From assembly GCA_023374025.1 (NCBI GenBank), contig SIJG01000002.1:3107626-3171625 (forward strand): a DNA stretch of 64,000 nt. The letters run 5' to 3'. A program made the translations under genes and the position numbers. Shown here piece after piece: positions 11,676 through 23,395 of this stretch. How positions within the stretch are numbered: position 1 is the first letter of the stretch; the number at the start of each line of letters is the position of its first letter. The stretch comes from Heterodera schachtii (taxonomy: Eukaryota > Nematoda > Chromadorea > Rhabditida > Heteroderidae). The notes beneath the pieces were generated by a model, which was given only the letters and a program-made list of their open reading frames with translations, searched no databases and had not been told where the DNA came from.

Positions 11676-12515
11676 CTATTTTTTTTTGAAAAGATGGGTG
11701 AGTTCTTTTTGAAAGGATTGAATTTGGAGGAGAGCTCTGTCAATTTCGTTTTGCATCGCTTTGTCAAATTGCGATGATTTTGAAGTGTCTTCGCTGGCCT
11801 TCTTTTGTTCTGGTTCGACTTCGTTGACGGGAGTCGGGGCATTTGTCTGTGGGAGCTGCACTGCTGGCGCCACGGGAGCTGGGATTTGTTGACGTTTTCG
11901 GACGCGTTCTTCGTACTCCTTCTTGAGCTGTTCTTTGGTCAGCGCTGGGCGGACGAACAGACGGGCCATGTTCTGTTGGGAACGGAGTCGAGCACGCTCG
12001 CGCTTCCATCCTCCGAGTGCCACGTGTTGGTGTGTGGGTGTTGGCATGACCACCTTGAGTGGGCGTGGTGTTGTTCGCTGTGGGTCGTACCGTCCGAGTC
12101 GAAAGATGGCGGTTGGTTGGGCCTCAACTTCAAGATGGTCCAGGATTTTTATGGCCGCTTCCCTGTCTTCCTGAACACGCTCCGATGGGCGGGTGGCATT
12201 GCTTTCCGGTAGGCCAATGAACACCAATGTGCGTTGGCGTTCTTGCTCTGCGAGTGCAGCAGTGTTTGGGTCGAGGTCCTGTGTAGAAGTCATTGAGCGC
12301 TTTGGCTGTGGAGGAGTGTCGTTTGTTGTGTTTGTTCGCTTCATGTCGAATGTCGGGAAAACCGATTCTGGCGCCTTTTTTTTTGCGGAATTGTCAATAA
12401 AATTATTGGACTTAAGGACTACAGAAGAGTGTTTCCATTTTGCCGTTGGGGCTTTCTGTTCCCGGCACTTTCTGACTCCAATTTCATTTTTTATTTCGCT
12501 TTTTCCCGTGAACAT
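11676..12515 (-). CDS. Retrotransposon ORF1-like protein (single exon, 279 aa)
   Basis: Uninterrupted 279-codon frame, unlike the intron-dense neighbours. The middle reads RTLVFIGLPES...RPSERVQEDREAAIKILDHL, then IFRLGRYDPQRTTPRPLKVV and MARLFVRPALTKEQL. This layout (short strand-like VFIGLPES, an EDREAA helix, a basic FRLGR and a FVRPALTKEQL end) resembles the RRM-like ORF1 or upstream ORF that I recall from nematode non-LTR retrotransposons. The N-terminus is Lys/Thr-rich and the C-terminus a charged helix (FQKELTHLFKKK). No reverse transcriptase or endonuclease frame flanks it, so it is a solitary remnant or a domesticated copy. The frame being intact suggests recent arrival or selection. 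Confidence 0.55.
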   Translation of the reverse strand: MFTGKSEIKNEIGVRKCREQKAPTAKWKHSSVVLKSNNFIDNSAKKKAPESVFPTFDMKRTNTTNDTPPQPKRSMTSTQDLDPNTAALAEQERQRTLVFIGLPESNATRPSERVQEDREAAIKILDHLEVEAQPTAIFRLGRYDPQRTTPRPLKVVMPTPTHQHVALGGWKRERARLRSQQNMARLFVRPALTKEQLKKEYEERVRKRQQIPAPVAPAVQLPQTNAPTPVNEVEPEQKKASEDTSKSSQFDKAMQNEIDRALLQIQSFQKELTHLFKKK

Positions 12516-12580
12516 TATTTTTAATTACATTTTTACAACGTTTCCTATTTTGGACTGATCACTGGTATTGATCAGTTTTT

Positions 12581-12581
<1 letters not shown>

Positions 12582-12650
<69 letters not shown>
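12582..12650. repeat. (CT)n microsatellite
   Basis: Nearly pure CT dinucleotide repeat with one CCT interruption, just upstream of the ORF1-like gene and downstream of the collagen gene. Confidence 0.95.
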
Positions 12651-12654
<4 letters not shown>

Positions 12655-12842
12655 CCTTTACTTTCTCCTCTCTTCCGACACTTCTCCCTCATTTCGATCA
12701 TCCCAATCACATTCAATTAAATGCTTTATCTTTTATCCGATCATTTGTCATTTTATTTTTCCATTTGTTTTTTGTTTGTTTGTCATTTTGTCCCTTTTCA
12801 AATTGGTTTTTCCTTCTCTTTCGCTTCCTTTCTCTTCTCCTC

Positions 12843-15021
12843 TCAATAGCCCGGCGCGAGTCGCGCCGGAGGGCAATGGTCGCAACCGCCGGGGGCGCCT
12901 TAAATTTATTTTTATTTTTTATTTTTTTATTTTCATTTTTCTCTCTCACCGAGTGGCCCTGACCGTCCGCTGCCACCGATCTTTAAATTATTTATTATTT
13001 ATATATATAAATGTTTAATTATTTTTCCTACCTTTCCGCTAGGTCCTGGTGGTCCAGGAGGGCCCTGAGGGCCTTGTTGACCCTGAAAAACAATTTTATC
13101 CATTCGATTCCAGGTCTTAATTGAGTTTTCTTACCGGTTTTCCGGTGGGTCCGTCATTGCCCGACTTTCCTGGCGGTCCCGGATTTCCTGGTGGCCCGGG
13201 ACGTCCAGGCGGTCCGGGTCGGCCGGGAGGGCCTAAAATGGAGGCGTAATTAATTATAATTGCCTATCGATGTCACATTGAAACTTACCAATTTCCGTTT
13301 TGTATTGTCCCGGCTCGCCGGGTGGGCCGGGCCGTCCCGGCTGTCCGGGCTGTCCCTGGAGCCCGGAAGGCCCGCGCGGTCCCTGGTCTCCGGGCTTTCC
13401 GTCCTCGCCGGGTTCGCCCTAAGCAATAATTAATAATTTATCATGCAGTTATAAATGCCATTAGAAGCTCTTACCGGCGATCCCCCAGGTCCGTCTGCGC
13501 CCGGCGGTCCCTTCGGGCCCGGCTCTCCAGGCGGTGCCTTAAATTTGGCCGATTCGTAATTTGCCCATTTAATTAGAATTTTCTATTCTTCCACTACTAC
13601 TGCGTCTATCGTATCTGTCGGCTACAGTATCTTTTGACACATTTTGCTACAGTACTTCGCATGGGCACTGCGGCGGGAACAGCAAAGACGGCTCGGGCCC
13701 GGGCGGTGAAGGCGGGCCCGGGGGACCAAGCTCTATAATTTAAATTGGCATTCTAACAAAGTTTCTCAATTTCGAATCCCTACGTCCTGGCTCTCCGTCT
13801 ATTCCACGCAATCCGTCACGGCCCGGCGGACCCGTACGACCGGGCGGTCCGCGTTGGCACGTGCCTAAATGCGGAAAAATGGAAAAATTGTGGGAATTTG
13901 GCACTAAAATTCAGAGCCAAATTGACGGTCATTAAATTAAAAATTCCCAATTTGATGCATTTCCTTACAGCATCCCGTCGATGGCGTCTCCACAAATTCG
14001 TCACGCGCCCCTCGCGCGTACGCCGATTGTGGCACATCCCGCGCTGTCTTTTCTTTGGACTAAATCTTATTGTATGGGGTGTACGCGGCGTTTCCTTTCC
14101 CCGCTATGCCCTCTTTTTCTCTGTCCTATGCACTACCTTCGCTTTGGCTGATGCGCCTGCACTCTCCGCGCGCGGTGCACTCTCTTTGCTGCTGCTGCTT
14201 CCGCCGCGTGTCGACGAAGTGCCGCCGCTTTTGCTCGCGTTGGACGTCGCCGCCGTTTTGGCGACGCCGCCGGTGGTCGGCGCCTGGGGCGACGTGGCAC
14301 CGCCGCCGCTGCCGCCGAGTCGTCCGCCAATGCCTTCCGCCCGCTCGTCCACCGGGTCGTCCCGCAACGCCATGTCGTGCAGACGGCGCGACCAATAGTC
14401 GCCGAGCGTGTCACGCTTCTCCAACTGGCGACGCTGGATTGCCTGGAGACGGAAATTGCATATTTAAGGGTCAATTAGGGTCGATTACTGCCAATTAAAA
14501 TATCAGGTGCCCTTTTGCCCCTATTTAGGGGGAATTGCCCTTATTTCTGAAATTTTGCCACCGATTTAACCCCCGGCACCTTATTTTGAAGGCCTTTTCA
14601 ATTGGCACTTTCCAATTGTTAAATGCCCACTTTACCATGTTGGCCAATCGCGCGGCCGCCGCTTCGCCGCCCTTTCCGCCCGTTTTAATTTCGAACATTT
14701 CCTGCAATTTTTGAATATTTAAATTTATTTGTTTGGCGTTTTGCTTTTCGCCCACCTTGAACATGTCCCGGGCGCGCGACTTGCAAAAGTCGAGGTCCAA
14801 CTGAACGTTGGCCTCCAATGTTTGGATGTAATGGACAATCAGCGGGAAAATGATCAGACAGGAGGTGATCGCCACCTAATTGGGGGTGATTTCGGCAAAT
14901 TAAATTTGATTATTCAAAAGTGATTATTTCATACCGTCGCGCAGCACGTGGCGGCGAATGCGACCGGTCGCAGACTCTGCCGCTCGGCCTTCAGCGGCTC
15001 CTTATCTTCCGCGGTGCCCAT
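12843..15021 (-). CDS. Cuticle collagen
   Basis: Structural protein of the nematode cuticle, about 396 residues. Twelve exons, all GT-AG and in phase: 15021-14935, 14875-14756, 14442-14137, 14059-13969, 13864-13784, 13732-13656, 13537-13475, 13418-13289, 13232-13135, 13082-13032, 12980-12950, 12898-12843. The N-terminus ([19 protein letters not shown]) is followed by a hydrophobic anchor ([20 protein letters not shown]), as in cuticle collagen N domains. Exon 3 carries a Ser/Gly/Thr-rich linker and basic SRRLHD sites where subtilisin-like cleavage would be expected. Cys pairs ([15 protein letters not shown]) flank Gly-X-Y blocks such as [20 protein letters not shown]. The end [18 protein letters not shown] is the classic nematode collagen C-terminus. 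Confidence 0.93.
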
Positions 15022-16435
15022 TTAATAACAGCTAAAAGAATTTATGATTTAAATAATTTTTAAATTTTTATTCGAAATTAGAAAAACCGGGTGCAAATTC
15101 AACGATCTTATATAAGCATTTTTGAAATACCGTAATGCGGGGGGTTAGAAATATCCTAAGAATGGCACTCGAATGATTATCAATCCATTTGGGAGAGGGG
15201 GCGACAAAACTTTGCCATTGTGTCACTGAATTCAAAGCCCCCCCCCCCCATAAAGCCTAAGGGCCAAATTGACGAGTGATTTCTTTGGTCGGTTGCTTAG
15301 AGCGATGCTATTCCTTTGAATAGCAGCAGCGACAGAAGAAGCTGCGCTGCAAATCTCCGACTCTCCCAAAATTTGCGATCGGCGGAGTGATCAGAGGCGG
15401 GGGACGGAGGGCGCAATAAATGGGCACGGCGGCGACCGTCGCCGCTGGGCGACGACCGCCGAAGGCCCCCGCCCCCCCCCCCCCCCAAAGGCATTCCCTG
15501 TAAAATCCGGATTCACTCGGCTGTGTGTGCTTTGCTGTGTGCTGCTGCTTTTCCCCGTCGCCCAATTGAATGCTTACGCGACGTTCCGCCGTCGCGAACA
15601 TTCATTCCCCCCCCCCTCCTCCCACTTTCCCCCCCATCATTAGCATCGTTATTAGCCATCATCCGCCCGTCCGTCCGTCTCCGTCGTCGGGCGCTCTTCG
15701 CCCTGGCAAATTGCTTGCTGCTTCTTCTGCTTCGGCTTCTGTGCTGCTTCTTCCTCCCCCGTCCCCTTCTTCCTCTTTTCCGACTTCGTCCTCGTCATCG
15801 TAATCGTCCGCAATTAGCCGAGGGCAAAAGCAACAAAACATTTCACAATGTTTTGCCCCGGGGGCATTTGGAAAAATAAATAAATAAATGAACGAACGAA
15901 TGGACAAAACAAAGGGGGGGGGAGGGAGGTGAAGAAGCATTCAGCAGCAGAAACTGTTGAAATAATTTCTTTATTTTATTATTTCGTTCACCTTTCTTTT
16001 CATAAGTTATTAGACTGTATGTACCGTACCGTACATATGCCAATAAGCGGTGGCAGGGGAGGGAATGACTGATTGGGGTACTGTAAAGGCTAACAAACAA
16101 ACTTTTTACCTTTGTTAGAAGGTTTATGTTTTTGTATTTCACTTTCATTTGAAGGATTGATGCAATTTAAATGGTCGTTTTTTGTTTTTTTGCCATATTA
16201 TAAGACAAAACTCCGTTTTTTGTAAATTTGAAATAAAATGTACTTCTGAAAATGAATAAAAAATTGTATTACCGCTTTAAAAAAATATGCTTTTGAAAAT
16301 TTTAAAAATTTTATGAATAAATTTTTTTACAACATAATAAATAAAATTCGATGGCAGAAAAAAGAAAGACATAAATAAAAAATAATTTGTAAAATAAATA
16401 AATAAAAATTGGGTGATCGGAATGCGTAGGATCAA
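15022..16435. other. Intergenic between collagen and MLT-10-like genes
   Basis: Contains poly-C runs near 15240 and 15475-15486 and a purine/pyrimidine mix. This is the collagen promoter side. No clear TATA box or coding exon was recognised. Confidence 0.5.
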
Positions 16436-19400
16436 TCAGCTGAGCCAACTCGGCGACAAAATCAGTGCGGTAGCGATCAGTTTGCTTTCGATGATCGGCG
16501 AAAGAGCGTACGGAGAGAGCACCAAAGCGAAGCTTTAAACGAATTTTAAATTTAATAAAATAATTTAATTTAATTTATCAATTTGACGTACAGCGCCTGG
16601 GGCGACAAAATCAGCGGAGAAAGAACAAAAGGCGAAAGGACCAGCGGAGAGCCGACCATTGGGGTCAAAATCAGCGGATTGAGCACCAGCGGGGACAGAA
16701 TGACCTGCACGGAATAATGGCCAATTAATGAATTAATTGGACTAATTAAATGCGTAATTATACCGGCGTAAAAACTTGGGGAGCCAAAATGAGCGGAGAA
16801 AGGACCAGCGGGGAGAGAACAATCTGAAGAGGGAGGAGGACAAATAAAAGTAAAATAAGAAAATTAATTTAAAATGGAAACTTTTGTAAAAGTTTATTTA
16901 TATTCGTATTTTTTGGGTATTTACCGGGTTGAATATTCCGGGCGCTATAATTAGCGGGTGGAGGATGAGCGGGGAGAGGATAATGGGCGAGAAAATCCAC
17001 GGATTGACCACAAACGGCGAAAGCACCCGAGGGGAGAGAACGACGGGCACGAAAACCCTAAAAAATTAAAATGGGAAAATGGAAAAATTAAAATTGAAAA
17101 AAACGGACCATGGCGAAAGAATGAACGGCCCAAACACAGCGGGGGTCAAAATGACCTGAAAAGGGGGCGAAACGGAGAATGTTGAATGAAAAGGTGCTGT
17201 GGGACGTTAATGGAAATTTTTGAAAGAAAATTATTCAAAAATTTCGCCAAAAATGAACCAAATTTTAAAACCATGAAATCATTCGGTATCCCCAAGTGTC
17301 TTCTATTATGCTGCAGAATTTTCAAAAAATTCAATACATTTAAAAAAATAAAAAGTTATGCCCTGGGAAAATCAAAAAAAAAAAAACAAAGTTTTTTTGA
17401 ACATTTTTGGTTTAATTTTCTTGAAACTCAGCGAATTTTTAAAATTTTGCAGGATACGACATGGCACCGTTTTTGACAAACGGCATAGACATAGACCAAT
17501 GAAAATAGGACGGATTGAATGGAATTTACCGGCGACAACACAACGGGCGACAGAATCACCGCTTGGCTAAGCCCAGGGGCGGCGAGAACAAAAGGCGAGG
17601 CGACAATTGGGGACCTAAAGGGCAATGCAATTAGTCAACTAATTAGTTATTGACGCTTACAAAACGACGGCACGGCGCCGACGCGAGTGAAAGTCAGCGC
17701 GGGGATGGTATTGAAGGCGCCACTGCTTCAGACGCGCGATGTTGTGGATCTGAGACGGATAAATGTTTAGAAAGTTTATTAATTAATTAGTTGATATTAG
17801 GTGGACTAATTTGCTTACATCTCTTTCCATTCCCTCGTGAATTTGCGTCTCATTCAGAGAAGACAAACGGTGCAAAGCCTAAAAATGAAATGAATAAAAT
17901 ATAAATTAATTTACTAAAAATTTAGCGAAAAGTTCGGAATTCTGATAAAATAAGCATTTGATAATTTGCGTAAATTAAGAATCACAACATTTGGAAAATC
18001 CATGAAAATTTCGGGCAAAAATGAAAAATCATTTTTTGGGTCGTATATTCAAAATATTCTTTGATCACTTAGCCAATTAGTGAGTGTGATCACTCTGCTG
18101 ATCAGTGCTATTTATGTGCCATTTAATTCCCCCCCCCCTCAGGCGCACTTCCGTGTCATTGAACGGCGACTGGGCCCCGTAAATCATTCGCATCTGTTCC
18201 GGCCGCATCGGCACAAACCCAGTCCGATTCAATTCGAATTTCTTTTTTAAATTATTTTATTTTAATTACTTTTCCTCCCCCCCCCCCAATTAGCACCTGC
18301 TTCTCGGAAAATGTGCTCATAAATTTTTCCCACAAGTCAATTTTGCGCGTTTCGTATTCTCCGTATCGCTCCGTCACATTTTCGCGCGTGAAATACAAAG
18401 GTTGGCCATCTTCGCCACGGATCTTTCACATTCAAAATGAGATTGTCTAATTGAATGCCAATTTGGGCACCTCTTTTTCGTACATTCCGCGCGACTTTTT
18501 CCAAATTTCGGTCAAATTTAGTCTCGTGCCATTGTCCGCCGCCGTACCAATTGTTGGCACAGTTTTAACTTCTGCAACAATTGCCAATTTGTTGTTTTTT
18601 AAATTCCAATTTCCTTTTGCTTTTCCCACCCTTTTCCTCTTTCTCCGTTTCGTCCGCTATTTTCTTCGCTTCTTCGTTAATTCCCGCGGCTTCCTAAAAG
18701 CGACGAAAATTGTTTGTAATTAATTGGCCAAATTAATTAGGGGTCAACCATTATCAAATTAAGCCATTGCTGCTGATCGCGCAAATTGAGCGCGCGAAAA
18801 AGGGAGGGCAAAGAGGCGAACTTTTCAATGCCTTGGCCATCGTCGTGCATTGACAGAAGGGAGGGGGACAGAAGGGACAGCTGAGAAATGAGAATTGGAA
18901 AATTTAAAATGAAAAAAAGAAAAAAGGGGGATAAAAATTTAAATTTAAATAATTAAATTAAAATGGAAAATAAAAAAAAGAGTAAAAAATTCAAATAAAA
19001 AAAAATCAAATCGAAAAATGGCAATTTAAATTGAAAAAGACCAACGAAACAATGAGCATTTGCAATGTTCAATTTTTTTTTAAATAATTCAAAATTAGAA
19101 AAGTCAAATTAATAATAATTATTATTTGCCCATTTTTGATAGCTAAAAATTAGAGACCGTTTTAGGGAGTTCGATCAGTTTTTTATCGGGAAAAAGACCG
19201 AAAAATCGAAAAAAACCGAAAAAGATCGAATCAAAAACCGATCGTGCGGGTCTCTACTAAAAATAAAACGAATTATTTTTGCCATTTTTCCAATTTCACT
19301 CCGTTGGCATTGTGCCAACTTTTTTCATTCGATTATTTTCCATTTTTGCCACCGTTTCATTGTCCTGTGCCATTTCCTCCTCTGCCACCACACTCAGGAA

Positions 19401-21529
19401 GCGTGGTGACACCAATCGCATTGTCTTCTCGTCCCAACCCGTCGTGTTTTGGCCCGCCAGCGCAAAGCCCAAAGTGACGCCCTGGCGAACCAACTGAAGC
19501 CAATTGGAAAATTAATTATTTAATTAACTAATTGCTCCCCCCCCCCCCCAATTTGCCTGGACGAGTTTGTCCGGGTCCATTTTTTTGTCCTTTTTGCCGT
19601 TGCGTCGTGCCGATTTTTGGCGCTGTGCCATCCGAATGATCTGGCGAATTTCCGTCCGATTTCCGCGCTCCAATATTTCGTCCATCTTTTAATTAAGAAA
19701 TTTCTTTTCTTTAAATGGTTTAAAATACTCAAGATTTTATTTTAAAAAAGTTACCCTGAAAAAAGGTGAGTATTTAATTTTGTCTTTATTTTTGCCTATT
19801 ATTCATTCTACGCTTTTTTTTGCACTGCTCCAACTTTGTGGCAGAGATAGGAAAGGAAAGAAAGCTGAAGCATTTCCTTATTCGGATTTCGGGTCCATTT
19901 TGCTGGGTTTGTTTAGATTTTATGCCATTAGCACCTTCTTTTATTTTTTAATTCTCCGCATTTTCCTCCATTTAAAAATTAATAATTTTTTATTATCACT
20001 CCCACTTTTTAATCTTATTTTATTATTTAAATTTCATTTTAATTTATTTTACTATTCCCCCTCCCATTTTAAATTGCGCATTTCAATTTCCTTCCCCCCC
20101 CCCTTTTACCTCTCCAAATGGAATTTGTTCCCCCGCATTATTATTTTGTCCATTCCCCGCAATTTGCTGCTGCAATTTCAATAAAGCTGAAACGGGGTTT
20201 ATTTTATTTATTTATTTTTAATTATTTGCCTTTTTCTGGTTCCATTTTCTGTTTTCTCATCGTTTTTCTCCGTTTCGAAGTTTGTCGGATTTTCTCTATC
20301 GTATTTTGCCATCTGAAAACATTTAAAACACTGTAAAGCTGAACTGAATTTTGTCTTTTAAATTCAGAACTTTGAGAAGTGAATGGCTTTTTTTGAATAC
20401 CAAAATTAATTTAAAATATTTTTTGAAAGAGAATTTTAGCCAATTTAGCGCTTTCCAAGGCGCCGAGTCAATCCCAAATATTAAATTTAATTTTTTTTAT
20501 ATTTTATTCGTTTTACTCGGCCATTTCCGTTTTATTTTTGGCTGCCATTAGCGACTTTGTCAGCAGTTGTGCCACCGCTCCCAATGGGCTCATTTGGGCG
20601 GTTCGTTCGCGCAGAAAATATTTGGGCGCTGTTTTCACGAAGAATTTCTCGTCTAAATTTGTTTATATTTTTTTTTTTGTCGCTTTTCGCCCACTTTTTC
20701 CGTTGCTTTGCCGCCGCATTCGCTTGTGCTTTTGCATGTCTTCCTCGGCAAATTTTGTGCCGTAATTTTGCGCCAACAATTTTTTTGGCATTTTTGACGG
20801 CATTCTGTCCATGATTTTGGTGCCATAATTTTGTTGTCCTTTTGATTTGTACAATTCCAACCGCGACTTCCTTTTCTATTGAATCAATCATTTTTTGGCG
20901 GTTTTTTTTATTTTATTTTATTAATTAATTAATTAATTTGAATATTTTTCACCATTGGGCTGTTGCTGTTCTGAAAAATGTGCTTTTTGTCCTCAAATTC
21001 GCCTTTCAACAATTTTGACACGCAATTCGCATGCGATATAACATCTTTGACCTGTAATTACCCTAATTAGTTAACGACAAACAATTCATAAATAAATATT
21101 ATCATTATGAAATATTTATTAAATTAATATTTTCCATTTTTCCAACTTGTTTTGAGCATCGTCCCATCTCTTCCCGAACGTTTTCACTCGTTTTTGACAT
21201 CCTAATTAATTTATTTAAGCATTTAACTTTTAAAATATTTTTTTTTCGATTATTTTTGCATTAATTTACTTTTGATTGGCCACGGCTGCGAACATTCCGC
21301 TGAATGCCTACGAAAATTAGACAATTTTTTAAATTAAAACATTTTAAATCACCACATTGATTATTAATTGATTAGTTCATTAATTATGCCTGGTCCATCC
21401 AGTGTTGGTACAGCTCCAAAGTGCCATCCAAGTCCAGCGGAATGTTCAGCGCGCGTCCGTCGTAATTTGGGTTACCGCGGACGGACACCGGCGCATCGGA
21501 GGCAAATTGGCCCAAAACAGAGGAAAACT
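16436..21529 (-). CDS. MLT-10-like moulting-cycle protein (5' end unresolved)
   Basis: Nematode moulting-cycle (MLT-10) family, inferred secreted cuticle protein. Exons resolved from 5' to 3': 21529-21390, 21307-21270, 21201-21147, 21051-20953, 20875-20695, from 20652, about 19690-19558, from 19493, then about 18880, 18700, 18600, 18430, 18270, 17880, 17750 and several exons to the TGA at 16436. Signatures: [30 protein letters not shown] and [19 protein letters not shown]. The C-terminal exons are almost pure SP repeats ([39 protein letters not shown]), ending [10 protein letters not shown]. Intron 21389-21308 starts GC (CAG|gcataa) because a stop follows at once. Intron 19556-19494 may do so too. 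The junction after the exon ending near 20500 and the signal-peptide exon were not resolved. An intron holds a hAT MITE. Confidence 0.78.
19143..19264. mobile_element. hAT-type MITE 1 (106 bp) with 8-bp TSD
   Basis: Element 19151-19256 begins TAGAGACCG and ends CGGGTCTCTA (8-bp terminal inverted repeat TAGAGACC). It is flanked by perfect direct repeats CTAAAAAT at 19143-19150 and 19257-19264. The 8-bp target duplication is the hallmark of hAT transposons. It has no coding capacity and sits in an intron of the MLT-10-like gene. Confidence 0.8.
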
Positions 21530-22685
21530 TTGATAAAAACGCTAATTAATTACCATTTATTATTCTGCTATTAATTGTGATTAAAAAGTGCAGCACCAAA
21601 AAATGGAAAAGTGACAAAATTTTCTGCCGAAATTTCCGCATTTTTTCTAAAAAAAAAAAAAAAATTAATTACGCGTTGCAAATAATAGAAATTTCGGTCG
21701 TGACACCCTTACGCTCCGCTCCCTATGCCCCCCCCCCTCTCCCCTCTCCCCGCCCCCCCCCCCCCAATTTCCCCGGCGGGCACTTTCTCCGCCTTTCTGA
21801 AAGTGTGGGCGACGACGATGTACAGCTACAGAACTTGTTCACCCAACAGCCAGCACCAAATGTTCTGGTGCTGATTGGGCTTCTTTCTCGGCAGCATCAT
21901 CGTCAGTCTGTCAATTGGTTACCCCCCCCCCCCCCCCCTCCCTCTTTTACCCCCTTGCCAATCATCCTCCATTTCCCGTCACTTTCCCCTCTTGCCCCCC
22001 CCCCCCCTCCCTTCCAAAGATGCCACCCAATCAGTCAGTCAGTCGCCCATTTGTCCGCTTTTCCCTCTCGCGTCACCCCCTCCTCCCCCCTCCCCAAATT
22101 TGGGCATTCATCCGTTCACAAAAAGAGATAAAGATAAAAGCGCAGCGAGCGCAGGCGCAGGGGGAAGGAACAACAAATTAAGTTATTTATGTACTGACAA
22201 CACAGCCCACCCAACGCTAATTAATGCGGTGATTTTCCGCTTCACCGCACCGGCGACGCGCCCCTCGTTTTTAGCGAAAACTTTTGACCTTTTATTAAAA
22301 TGTAATCATTTTTCTGAACTTAAATCACTCTTCTGCTGCTGGGCAATAAAAAGCAATTAGTTGTTAATGCCCTAGTGATATTTTAATGTGAATTGTACAA
22401 ATGGTAAATTTTAAAGAAATCTAACAAAAGGCGTGAGAAAGGCGCTGCGCGAAAATTGTCAAAATGCGACCCGAATTTAAATTGGATTTCCTGAGAAAAA
22501 GTGCGATGGCTGCTAATTATGTGCAGCTGCTGGGGTGTGGGATTGAGTTTATGTGGAGATTGGGCTGATCAGCAGAGCAAAGTGATTGTGAGTTTGGGTT
22601 CCCGCCGATCTCTTTGGGGTTGGAGGGTCCGTTGCTTTTCCAAAACCTATTTTTTATGAAGGATTAAATTTACATTAAGTAGGGT
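21530..22685. other. Intergenic with many poly-C runs
   Basis: Poly-C runs at about 21729-21737, 21756-21765, 21922-21938 and 21996-22008. The 21760-21890 stretch may hold an upstream exon of the MLT-10-like gene, but no splice-consistent frame was found. Confidence 0.4.
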
Positions 22686-23089
22686 GATTAACAGCGGACC
22701 AGGAAAAAACGTCGCCAGCCAAAACGTCGCTGGGCGAATTTTTGGACCATAACTTTTTTCCTACTCAGCCATATTAAACATTCTTGGTATTGTTCCAAAG
22801 CTTATGAAAAACTCTATTAATCTACAAATTTTTCAAAATTTTTTTATTAATGTACAAAAAAAATCAGAGCAAAAAAGTTCGAAATACTAGGTTTTTGAGT
22901 TCCTTCTGGCCATAACTTTTTTGAAACTTAACGAAAATTTTTTAAATTTAGCCTATTAATAGTAAACACATAAAGCTATCGAACAACACCAAGAATGCTT
23001 AATTTGATTTACAATGAACAAAGTTATGGTCCAAAAAGTCTTCGGCGACGTTTCGGCCGGCGACGTTTTGGGGTGCCCCCGATTAACAG
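22686..23089. mobile_element. Foldback element A with 9-bp TSD
   Basis: Element 22695-23080 (386 bp) lies between perfect direct repeats GATTAACAG (22686-22694 and 23081-23089). Its ends are inverted copies over about 60 bp: AAAACGTCGCC...TTTTTGGACCATAACTTT on the left is matched in reverse on the right. Inner parts also pair (CATTCTTGGTATTGTT against AACAACACCAAGAATG). A 9-bp duplication with long inverted repeats fits a non-autonomous Mutator-like element. Confidence 0.75.
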
Positions 23090-23156
23090 AAAGGTCAAAA
23101 ATGAAACAATTAATTAAGAAAAACAAAAAAAGAGCGACCTAATAGCCGTTGCTTCG

Positions 23157-23395
23157 TCTCTCCCTCTCTCTCATTCTTTTTCTCTCCCTCTCTCTCCATC
23201 CCCCTCCCTCTCTCTCCTTCTCTCTCATTCTTTTTCTCCCCCTCTCTCTCTCAATCTCTTCCTCTCTCTCACCCCTCTCTATCTGTTTTTCTCCCCCTCT
23301 CTCTCCCCCCCCCCCCCTCCTCTCTCTCTCATTCTTTTTCTCTCCCTCTCTCTCCACCCCTCTCTATCTGTTTTCACTCCCTCTCTCTCACGTTC
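23157..23395. repeat. CTCTC-rich low-complexity array
   Basis: Irregular repeats of CTCTCTCTCATTCTTTTTCTCC and variants, about 240 bp, with one 11-bp C run. The frames on both strands are repeat artefacts. Confidence 0.9.
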
